Below, piece by piece: positions 1 through 5,899 of a stretch of DNA of 23,750 nucleotides. The first letter of the stretch is position 1. The number at the start of each line of letters is the position of its first letter. The translations under genes were made by a program, and so were the position numbers. The stretch comes from a virus. The DNA is taken from positions 1 through 23,750 of IMG/VR virus record IMGVR_UViG_3300026094_000037, one strand, 5' to 3'. The notes under the pieces were generated by a model, which saw only the letters and a list, made by a program, of their open reading frames with translations, did no database searches and had not been told where the DNA came from.

Positions 1-320
1 CTAATCCTCAAGATTTTGATCTGAGTGCTAATCCTAGAATTCTTATATTGGAGTCAATTGGAGATGTTATAAACACGGACGGCGCCGATGCATGGAAGAA
101 TCAAGACGGATCAGACTTTGTTGCTGGTGCCAACGATATCATAGAATGGACAGGCACAGAATGGCAGGTTGTGTTTGATTCTAGTGACTCGGATTCCACA
201 GTAACACCAGTTTACACTACAAATCTAAACACAGGTGTTCAGTATAAATTTGCTGGCTCAGAATGGCTGTTGTCCTTTGAAGGCGAGTATCCGACCGGCA
301 CTTGGCGTATTGAGTTTTAA
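1..320 (+). CDS. 3' end of a phage structural protein (possibly gp14-like neck protein)
   Basis: The frame is open from the left edge and ends at TAA 318-320, so this is the C-terminal part, about 105 residues, of a gene that starts outside the window. The TTG at 48 is internal, because sense codons continue upstream of it (ending LSANPRILI before it). Visible motifs are WKNQDGSDF, ANDIIEWTG and a closing SEWLLSFEGEYPTGTWRIEF. The Trp/Gly/Asp-rich pattern of 'IEWxGxxW' and 'GxYxxGxWRI' resembles the end of conserved proteins of marine T4-like phages, and from memory a neck protein of the gp14 kind is the best guess. That assignment is weak, since only the tail of the protein is visible. It is the only structural-type gene on the plus strand here, and it converges on the 700-residue fibre gene with a 3-bp overlap of stop codons. 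Confidence 0.6.
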   Translation, partial: NPQDFDLSANPRILILESIGDVINTDGADAWKNQDGSDFVAGANDIIEWTGTEWQVVFDSSDSDSTVTPVYTTNLNTGVQYKFAGSEWLLSFEGEYPTGTWRIEF

Positions 321-2419
321 ATTACGCTTAGTCTCTTCACAGTAATTGTGCCATTCATGCCAGAGTGTAATTGGCACTGATACTGATAATTGCCAGATAG
401 ACTTTCTTGAATTCTCCAGTATAGTGTTCCAGAATCAAATCCCTGTGCTGACGATCCTGTACTGACAGAGCCTGTAGCGCTGACATGCACCAGTCCAGAA
501 GATATAGCAGTTCCTCCAGAATCCTGTATTTCGAAAGGATGACCGCCTATTTGATCGAGGTCAAACGCTATCGTAGTGCCCGAAAGTGCATAGATAGTAG
601 GATTGTCTCCGGAGTAATGCGAGTCAAATGTATATGCACTTGCTCCGTTGTTGTTAACTCTTAAAGTAACAATAGCAGCCTCAAATATGTCATTGACGTC
701 AATGCCTGCATTACTGACGTCTGTGAGTTCGTCAAAGTTTGCGGCACCGCCTGCTGTTCCTGTGTAACTTATAGTAAGTGTATCACCAGATACAGAGGTT
801 GTGATATCTGTACCGCCGGACACAGTTAGTGTGTCTGTGGTAGTATCTGCTGTGGTAGATCCCGAGTCTGCGGACACAGTTTCAAAAACATTCTGATCAG
901 GGTCGCCTCCTCCGCCAGTCACTGCTTGCCAGCTTAACTGTCCAGCACCGTCTGTGGTTAACACTTCTCCGTCTGCGCCGTCTGCTTGCGGCCAATTTTG
1001 ATTGTCAAGAATTATGCTGCCTGTTCCAGCTGTAATAGAAATATCATCTACTGCTGTAAGTGATATTGAAGAGTCGCTGTCTAGCGCAAGTGTTCCTGTA
1101 CCAGTTGAAGAAAGTGTAGTAAACGACACTGCTCCTTGAAAGTCTACGTCCGGTGCGACTGTGATTTCGGCACCGCCTGCGGTGTCAAGTGTGGTGCCTG
1201 TGAATTCAAAATCTCCCAACTGCGGCGGTGTATAACTAAAAACTCCAGTAGTATCGTTGTAAATTAAACCAGCAGTGCCGGCAGCTTCTACTGTAACACT
1301 GAAATCTGTTAGACTTGCAGCACCTATCCCAGTAGCGGTAGGAGGAGTATATTGAAACAGCCCTGTAGTATTATCATATGCAAGTGCACCGTTACCGCTA
1401 GGAGTACCTTCGTTGTCTATATCAAGGGCATCTAGTGTAATTACCGCAGGAGTGTTGGTAAAATTGTTGTAATTTAGATAATAGCTGCTGTCAAATCCGT
1501 CGAGAGTATCAGCATCGAGTCCTGCGCCTCCTTCTGCTATGTCTGTTCCGGGAGCCCACTTTGCACCGTCCCATTTTAGAACTTCGCCTGTGCTAGGAGG
1601 ATTTGATTGGGTGTCAACATCAGACAGAAAGTTTATGGAAAAACTATCGAGGTTGATAGTCACTGCATCGGAGTCTGTCACAACCTCCGTTGATATATTT
1701 TCTCCGCCTAAGAAGGTTAATGTTGACACACTGCTAGGGTTGAAAGAACCACTATCTGTGTTAATCAGTTCAAACGATGAACCACCGCCAGTCGCTGGAT
1801 CTACAAATGAAAACGCACCTGCTCCGTCTGTGGCTAATACCTGTCCGTTTGTACCGTCCGCGATTCCAAAGTCTAATATGCTAACAGGTGTGTTATCTAA
1901 ATCTGCATATGAGTTTGAGTATGCTGTTTCACCAAGAGGAGATACATAACCCGCAGCTTCGACGTCAGAGTGGAAAATGTCGGTTAGCAGTTTGCGCCAT
2001 TCGCCTGCGTGAGCATAGTAAAGAGCACCTGTTTCATGCACATGCATTATCATGCCGTGATAGACACCAGCATCATAGTTTATTAGGTCTGATTCTAGTT
2101 GTATTGCGTTTGCATATTTTATTATGTTATTGCCAAAATCGTAGGTGCCTTCTACCCACTGAAGCTCATCGCCTTCGTCTGGTTGATAGAAGACGTTTGT
2201 AAGCACTCCGGCTGTTTGCAGTATAGAATCAAATGCTGTGAGGTCTACATTTTCAAGGTTTGCTTTTGCTGTTTCTTGGCCTCCTATAGTGCTTCCGTCA
2301 TAGACTCTAATGGTGCCTGTGTCCGAGTTTACGTAGATTTCACCTGATGAACCTGCAATTCTATCAAGGAATTGTTGATTTCTTGGTATAATTCGGATAT
2401 TTTTAAATAGTTCGCTCAT
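317..2419 (-). CDS. Tail-fibre-like structural protein with C-terminal cupredoxin-like domain
   Basis: This 700-residue protein starts at ATG 2419, preceded by a weak ACGGA ribosome site and by AATAAATA 22 bases upstream. Residues 1-45 hold a module (IRIIPRNQQFLDR, then GEIYVNSDTGTIRVYDG) seen at the N-termini of marine phage structural proteins. The middle is low-complexity fibre sequence: two copies of 'VLxTDGAGxxSF/W' (about 195 and 486), the tail-fibre motif LDADTLDGFDSSYYL (301-315), and a near-duplicate NTTGLFQYTPP / DTTGVFSYTPP (350-399). Residues about 605-700 look like a small blue-copper (cupredoxin) fold: GGHPFEI with His627, then Cys682-x2-His685-x2-Met688 in QCQLHSGMNG. The ligand set and the C-x2-H-x2-M spacing match the amicyanin type. 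A role as a tail fibre or baseplate-attached virion protein is inferred. It is the last gene of the minus-strand cluster. Confidence 0.8.
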   Translation of the reverse strand: MSELFKNIRIIPRNQQFLDRIAGSSGEIYVNSDTGTIRVYDGSTIGGQETAKANLENVDLTAFDSILQTAGVLTNVFYQPDEGDELQWVEGTYDFGNNIIKYANAIQLESDLINYDAGVYHGMIMHVHETGALYYAHAGEWRKLLTDIFHSDVEAAGYVSPLGETAYSNSYADLDNTPVSILDFGIADGTNGQVLATDGAGAFSFVDPATGGGSSFELINTDSGSFNPSSVSTLTFLGGENISTEVVTDSDAVTINLDSFSINFLSDVDTQSNPPSTGEVLKWDGAKWAPGTDIAEGGAGLDADTLDGFDSSYYLNYNNFTNTPAVITLDALDIDNEGTPSGNGALAYDNTTGLFQYTPPTATGIGAASLTDFSVTVEAAGTAGLIYNDTTGVFSYTPPQLGDFEFTGTTLDTAGGAEITVAPDVDFQGAVSFTTLSSTGTGTLALDSDSSISLTAVDDISITAGTGSIILDNQNWPQADGADGEVLTTDGAGQLSWQAVTGGGGDPDQNVFETVSADSGSTTADTTTDTLTVSGGTDITTSVSGDTLTISYTGTAGGAANFDELTDVSNAGIDVNDIFEAAIVTLRVNNNGASAYTFDSHYSGDNPTIYALSGTTIAFDLDQIGGHPFEIQDSGGTAISSGLVHVSATGSVSTGSSAQGFDSGTLYWRIQESLSGNYQYQCQLHSGMNGTITVKRLSVI

Positions 2420-2440
2420 AGATGTATTCCGTTGATAAAG

Positions 2441-2448
2441 TATTTATT
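2441..2448 (-). promoter_or_regulatory. T4-like late promoter motif (AATAAATA)
   Basis: The minus strand reads AATAAATA 22 bases before the ATG of the 700-residue fibre gene, the same spacing as the motif before the 2341-residue gene. The plus strand of the same region reads GATAAAGTATTT, a poorer match that might serve the divergent Nudix gene. Confidence 0.5.
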
Positions 2449-2495
2449 TGATTCGAATTGATTTATCAGCTGAGAAATTGCAAATAAGTATTAGC

Positions 2496-2921
2496 ATGAG
2501 TCATATCTGTTCAGGCGCACTTTTTTTTGCTCGAGACACTAAAAGATTCCTGTTTCTACACAGGACGCAGAGCAAGCGATCTCGAGTTTGGGGTATTGTG
2601 GGAGGGAATAATGAATCAGGGGAAACTGCTTGGCAGGCCTGTGAGCGTGAAATTTTCGAAGAAGTTGGCGAAGTTTTGATACAAAAAACAATACCTCTAG
2701 AAACTTTTGTTTCTCATACTAATAATTTTGTATTTCATACATATCTCTGCATTGTGAAACAGGAGTTTATTCCTGTGTTAAACCATGAACATGATGGATA
2801 TGCGTGGGTAGCTTATTCAGCATGGCCTCGGCCGTTGCATTATGGTGTTAAAAATACACTGAATAAAAAAGTAAATCAAAAAAAATTAAAGACTGCGCAA
2901 TTAATTGTTACGATTATATAG
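2496..2921 (+). CDS. Nudix family hydrolase
   Basis: Nudix enzymes hydrolyse nucleoside diphosphates linked to another group. The 141-residue product has the box at residues 37-59: G37-x5-E43-x7-R51-E52-I-x-E55-E56-x-G58. All metal-binding glutamates are present. The last, usually hydrophobic, position is Glu59, a small deviation. The N-terminus MSHICSGALFFA begins the first strand of the fold, so ATG 2496 is preferred over the in-frame TTG at 2448, which would add 16 unrelated-looking residues. No clear ribosome site precedes either. The substrate cannot be read from the sequence; small Nudix proteins of this type occur in marine T4-like phages. The gene is alone on the plus strand between minus-strand genes, in AT-rich flanks, which suggests a separately acquired and separately expressed moron-like gene. 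It converges on the Cys-rich small ORF at 2957. Confidence 0.88.
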   Translation: MSHICSGALFFARDTKRFLFLHRTQSKRSRVWGIVGGNNESGETAWQACEREIFEEVGEVLIQKTIPLETFVSHTNNFVFHTYLCIVKQEFIPVLNHEHDGYAWVAYSAWPRPLHYGVKNTLNKKVNQKKLKTAQLIVTII

Positions 2922-2939
2922 TAGTATAAGTTTCTCAAT

Positions 2940-2953
2940 AATTAAATTTAATT
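2940..2953. repeat. 14-bp perfect palindrome between convergent gene ends
   Basis: AATTAAATTTAATT is its own reverse complement. It lies between the stop of the plus-strand Nudix gene (2921) and the stop of the minus-strand Cys-rich ORF (2957). It is entirely A/T and has no loop, so it is unlikely to be a strong terminator. It may be only a chance product of AT richness. Confidence 0.5.
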
Positions 2954-2956
2954 TTG

Positions 2957-3112
2957 TTACCACTTATTAATTGGGCATTTTGCGTTTTTTGCTTTTGTTT
3001 TTAGTCTAACTAAACAATTACATTCTTTGCACATCAGTAAAGGTGCTGAAGATAAATGTTCACATTGTTTGCAAATATCATATCTTTTTTGTGAATCTAA
3101 AATAGTATTGAT
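2957..3112 (-). CDS. Small Cys-rich zinc-ribbon-like protein with a non-canonical (ATC?) start
   Basis: The minus frame ending at TAA 2957-2959 encodes a Cys-rich peptide: RYDICKQCEH (first CxxC), MCKECNC (second CxxC plus a further Cys), then KCPINKW at the C-terminus. This pattern, C-x2-C, about ten residues, C-x2-C-x-C and a final CPxxKW, is one I recall from short proteins of marine T4-like phages; it probably binds zinc. The frame is open up to the TGA at 3167-3169 but contains no ATG, GTG or TTG before the conserved part. The best placed start is ATC at 3112, giving 51 residues, with AGGA eight bases upstream. ATT at 3127 is an alternative. It directly follows, and in its longer form overlaps, the stop of the 174-residue gene. 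Either a near-cognate start, a +1 frameshift from that gene, a mutated start or a sequence error would explain it. Function unknown. Confidence 0.6.
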   Translation of the reverse strand: MNTILDSQKRYDICKQCEHLSSAPLLMCKECNCLVRLKTKAKNAKCPINKW

Positions 3113-3122
3113 ATTTTTGTTC

Positions 3123-3647
3123 CTAATCGGTTTTGTAATGTGCTGGTATATAATTTTCCGTTCCTGTCAGATTATCGTCGTACAACACCCATGCAAGTTT
3201 GTCTTCTTCCCAAACATAGATATTTCCATCGTCAGGATGAGGTGTAGGAGCTACCCATTCGTCTTTCTGCCATATCCATGACTCAAACGGTTTCGGGTAC
3301 CTAGGTTTATAAAATGAAATTTCCTTTTCCACATAGTTGTCGCTTTCGTTTACCCATATAAAAAGTGTATAATTTTTTTCAGGAGAAACTGGCAAAACTA
3401 CAGATTCTACAAATTCTTGGTCAGTAGATACGTACCACATTCCAGAAGGAGGATACTCTTGTGAATCAATCTCAATGCCTTCTTCTTTAAGGACATAACC
3501 GAATTTTAAGTTATTGAATTTTATATAATTAGAATCTAGATCTTTTTTAAAACCAAGCAACAACTGTGTTTCAGTATCTGCTGGATCAAAATCTGAAATA
3601 TTCCATTCAAAATTAATTAAATCACCTATCACTTTTATATCCGTCAT
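3123..3647 (-). CDS. Uncharacterised phage protein with Trp/Pro-rich C-terminus
   Basis: The product has 174 residues when started at ATG 3647, which lies one base after the TAA of the Gly-rich gene (TAA-A-ATG) with GAGG just upstream. A TTG twelve bases earlier would overlap that gene and is less likely. The first two thirds is an acidic beta-type sequence with no motif I can name. The last 60 residues carry a pattern familiar from marine phage fibre loci: YPKPFESWIWQKDEW, then APTPHPDDGNIYVWEEDK. This is a 'P-W-x-W ... P-x-P-x-DG-x-Y-x-W' arrangement. Position next to a candidate adhesin could suit a fibre accessory or assembly protein, but there is no direct evidence for that. The small Cys-rich ORF begins at its stop codon. 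Confidence 0.7.
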   Translation of the reverse strand: MTDIKVIGDLINFEWNISDFDPADTETQLLLGFKKDLDSNYIKFNNLKFGYVLKEEGIEIDSQEYPPSGMWYVSTDQEFVESVVLPVSPEKNYTLFIWVNESDNYVEKEISFYKPRYPKPFESWIWQKDEWVAPTPHPDDGNIYVWEEDKLAWVLYDDNLTGTENYIPAHYKTD

Positions 3648-3648
3648 T

Positions 3649-4560
3649 TTATGCCTCAAGTCTATATCTAATTACTGCAGTGCCGGATCCGCCGCCGGAT
3701 CGAACGCCACCTGCATTTCCAGCATTGTTTCTCAGAGGGTCTCCGGAATTTCCAGGAGTGGTGGCATTACCATTAAACGTAGATCCGCCAAATCTAGCAT
3801 AGTGGGTTCCGCCACCACCACCACCAGCGCCTACTGAGTCTCTGTTAGCAAGGTTTCCGCGGTTGCCGCCGCGAAAACCGCCGCCGCCTCCTCCGCCGCC
3901 GGACTGGTCGCCGCCGGCTGTGCCGCCGTTTTGTCCATTAGTTCCTGATCGTCCGCCTGCTAGGCCTCCTGACCCAGTTCCGTTAAACCCGTTCTGGCCG
4001 CCGCCACCGCCGTTACCAGCATTGCCGCCGTTTTCCGCGCCGCCGCCTCCTCCGCCGCCGCCGGCTGCTGCAAGAAGCGTACCGCCGTTATATAACAAGG
4101 TACCGGCGCCGCCGCCGCCGCCGGGTGACGAACAACCGCTTCTACCGGGATTCCAGCCTCTGCCGCCGGCTGCGCCGTTTGGACCGGTGCCTCCGCCGCC
4201 GCGGCCGGATCCTGCTATACATCCTCCTGTGGCGCCACCGCCGCCACCGCCGACACTTACAGTGAAGCTAGTACCGTCGTTAACAGGTATATTTCTAGCT
4301 ATAACTGCTCCTCCGGCACCGCCAGGTCTACTTCGGCCGGAGCCGCCACCGCCGCCGCCAGCGCCCCACGCATAAAATTCTACCTCTGGTAAATCGCCTG
4401 CTGTTTGGACTGAAAAAGTTTGATTGCCTCCGGTAAAATTAAACCTATGGTAATTAAAGGTACCATCCGACGTAATAGTACCTCCTGTGGCTTCTATAGG
4501 TGTAAATCCAGCAAATTTGGCTGCTGATGCAGCTCCCGCTATTGTGCTAATTAAAGGCAT
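3649..4560 (-). CDS. Glycine-rich tail-tip / adhesin-like protein
   Basis: This 303-residue protein starts at ATG 4560 behind a full AGGAGG about 11 bases upstream, the strongest ribosome site in the window. Residues 1-60 form a short beta domain (GFTPIEATGGTITSDGTFNY) leading into VEFYAWGAGGG. Residues about 67-295 are dominated by glycine, with runs of five to eight Gly near 68, 104, 147, 167, 183, 221 and 246, separated by Asn/Ala/Ser/Arg. The end is GTAVIRYRLEA. Two cysteines (C114, C143) lie in the Gly region. Such Gly-run proteins are typical of phage adhesins built from packed polyglycine-II helices, such as the gp38 class of T-even-like phages. Homology to gp38 cannot be claimed from sequence alone. 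It follows a fibre protein and fits a role in receptor contact. The gene is a G-rich island on its coding strand. Confidence 0.78.
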   Translation of the reverse strand: MPLISTIAGAASAAKFAGFTPIEATGGTITSDGTFNYHRFNFTGGNQTFSVQTAGDLPEVEFYAWGAGGGGGGSGRSRPGGAGGAVIARNIPVNDGTSFTVSVGGGGGGATGGCIAGSGRGGGGTGPNGAAGGRGWNPGRSGCSSPGGGGGAGTLLYNGGTLLAAAGGGGGGGGAENGGNAGNGGGGGQNGFNGTGSGGLAGGRSGTNGQNGGTAGGDQSGGGGGGGGFRGGNRGNLANRDSVGAGGGGGGTHYARFGGSTFNGNATTPGNSGDPLRNNAGNAGGVRSGGGSGTAVIRYRLEA

Positions 4561-4578
4561 TATAGTTTTAACCTCCTG

Positions 4579-5550
4579 TTACGCAAAGTCGGTCTGAGAT
4601 GCAAAAACATTAAAATTACTAGATCCGACTTTTATTATGCTTATCAAATAAACGTCTACACTGTTTGCGTTTCCAGAATCAGGAGCAGATCCGCCTTGCC
4701 ATCTAATAGATGTTGACGATCCGTCGATTGTAAATCCTGTTTGTCTATATCCAGTACCGCCGTTAGTGTTAAAAAAAGCAATTGTAATAGACTGGCCAAC
4801 TTCTAACATGCTATCTAATGTTGTAGAACTATCTCCACGAACATTTAGGGTCCAGTTTCCGTTTGCAGATGATGTGTAGTATAAAACTGGTTGTGTTTGA
4901 ACATCAAACTGTATAGTGCCGGATGAAGCAGCACTGACCACACTTACTTTTTCTATAATTTCTTGAATTTTTGTAGTACTAGATAAAGTAGTTATACCAG
5001 CAACATTAATCTCTCCACCGATACCGACTCCGCCGTTTACTACTAAAGTTCCTGTAGAAGTTGAGCTGCTAGATGTATTACCTAATAAACTAAGTTGTCC
5101 GCTACTAGGTCGAAAATTAATCTTTGAGCTCGACACATTAACTGACGAAATAGTATTAGAATTTGCAGTAGTTAGTAACGGAAAATATGTGTCAGTATCT
5201 GCTGATTGATCTGTTACCTCTATTGTAAGATCTGTAAATGAAAGATTACCAGATCCGTCAACTGTGAGGACATCTCCTGCTGACCCTATATCTACAGGAA
5301 GTGTCAGGGTATAATCTGATGTTATCTCTGGTGTTTGAATAAACACGCTGTTGTCTTCTGAGTTGTCATTAAACACCAAGGAAGACCCACCTTGTATCCT
5401 TAAATTGGAGTTTACTACAGTTTCGCCGGCGCCATTAGGCGCAAACTCTATATTTTCATCAGCAGGCAGAGTTCCAAAAACATTTTCAGTACTGAAATAG
5501 TTTCCTAATATCGATCTACCTGTTACACCTGTTGATATTCTTCTTGGCAT
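4579..5550 (-). CDS. Tail-fibre-like structural protein
   Basis: This 323-residue protein starts at ATG 5550, preceded by AAGGA and overlapping no other gene. The N-terminus MPRRISTGVTGRSILGNYF leads to fibre-trunk repeats: 'IEFAPNGAGETVVNSNLRI', 'YTLTLPVDIGSAGDVLTVDG' (the 'TLP...G..GxVLxVDGxGxLSF' motif of phage fibres) and 'GTLVVNGGVGIGGEINVAG' near residues 168-185. The C-terminal 110 residues are a compact domain: LYYTSSANGNWTLNVRG, then VGQSITIAFFNTNGGTGY, SIRWQGG, VDVYLISIIKVG and a closing FNVFASQTDFA. I recognise this as a recurrent C-terminal module of marine T4-like phage structural proteins. It probably forms a trimeric fibre or a head/tail decoration. Gaps of 12 and 18 bases to its neighbours indicate one transcription unit with the 106-residue and Gly-rich genes. 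Confidence 0.75.
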   Translation of the reverse strand: MPRRISTGVTGRSILGNYFSTENVFGTLPADENIEFAPNGAGETVVNSNLRIQGGSSLVFNDNSEDNSVFIQTPEITSDYTLTLPVDIGSAGDVLTVDGSGNLSFTDLTIEVTDQSADTDTYFPLLTTANSNTISSVNVSSSKINFRPSSGQLSLLGNTSSSSTSTGTLVVNGGVGIGGEINVAGITTLSSTTKIQEIIEKVSVVSAASSGTIQFDVQTQPVLYYTSSANGNWTLNVRGDSSTTLDSMLEVGQSITIAFFNTNGGTGYRQTGFTIDGSSTSIRWQGGSAPDSGNANSVDVYLISIIKVGSSNFNVFASQTDFA

Positions 5551-5562
5551 TTTGTATCCTTG

Positions 5563-5883
5563 TTAGCTTGTTGGAGTTTCTATTCCGTATACTACAACAC
5601 TGATGTCTGTAGAATTTGAATAAACAATAACTCTTTTGTCTTCATCTAGCACAATGCCCGAACGTTCTAATACACCGCTTCCTAGCAATTCCGCATCGAA
5701 CTCTATCCACTCTTCATTTGTAGCTGATGCGTCTGCGGCAAGCGCCACCCTTATTGATCTAGATTGTGGGTTTCGGTTTGTAACATTTATAGTTACAACT
5801 GAAAATGTATTTGCAGGCACTGTGTACACTGTTGTTTCTGTAGTTGCAGCAAGATCCGCTGTTCCTAGTATTCCTGTTGCCAT
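5563..5883 (-). CDS. Small beta-sandwich virion protein
   Basis: This 106-residue protein starts at ATG 5883 with GGAG upstream, 16 bases after the end of the 2341-residue gene. The sequence begins MATGILGTADLAATTETTVYTVP and continues in alternating hydrophobic strands (FSVVTINVTNRN, SIRVALAA, RVIVYSN, DISVVVYGIE). Small all-beta proteins of this kind, with 'TTVYTVPAxTFxVVxxxVxNR', are common beside the tail or baseplate genes of marine phages and probably bind the virion as adaptors or decorations. The exact role is unknown. It resembles the 109-residue protein at 18894-19223 in length, fold pattern and position beside a giant protein, though sequence identity is low. Confidence 0.72.
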   Translation of the reverse strand: MATGILGTADLAATTETTVYTVPANTFSVVTINVTNRNPQSRSIRVALAADASATNEEWIEFDAELLGSGVLERSGIVLDEDKRVIVYSNSTDISVVVYGIETPTS

Positions 5884-5899
5884 TTATGTCTCCGTTTTG

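Noticed and set aside
1539-2347. Several plus-strand frames of 80-136 residues opposite the 700-residue fibre gene
   Set aside because: They lie wholly inside a gene with recognisable domains, lack motifs and ribosome sites, and overlap one another in different frames.
2448-2495. TTG at 2448 as the Nudix start
   Set aside because: The extra 16 residues do not fit the fold, which begins at MSHICSGALFFA, and would overlap the divergent promoter region.
3027-3281. An 84-residue plus-strand frame with hydrophobic segments (LIFLFLIGFVMCW)
   Set aside because: The opposite strand holds the end of the 174-residue gene and the Cys-rich ORF. The apparent membrane segment is a by-product of AT-rich sequence, and there is no ribosome site.
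3648-3659. TTG at 3659 as start of the 174-residue gene
   Set aside because: ATG 3647 follows the upstream TAA by one base and has GAGG upstream; the TTG start would overlap the upstream coding end for no gain.
3863-4375. A 170-residue Pro-rich plus-strand frame
   Set aside because: It is the antisense of the glycine-rich gene. GGN runs read as CCN on the other strand, giving polyproline. There is no ribosome site.
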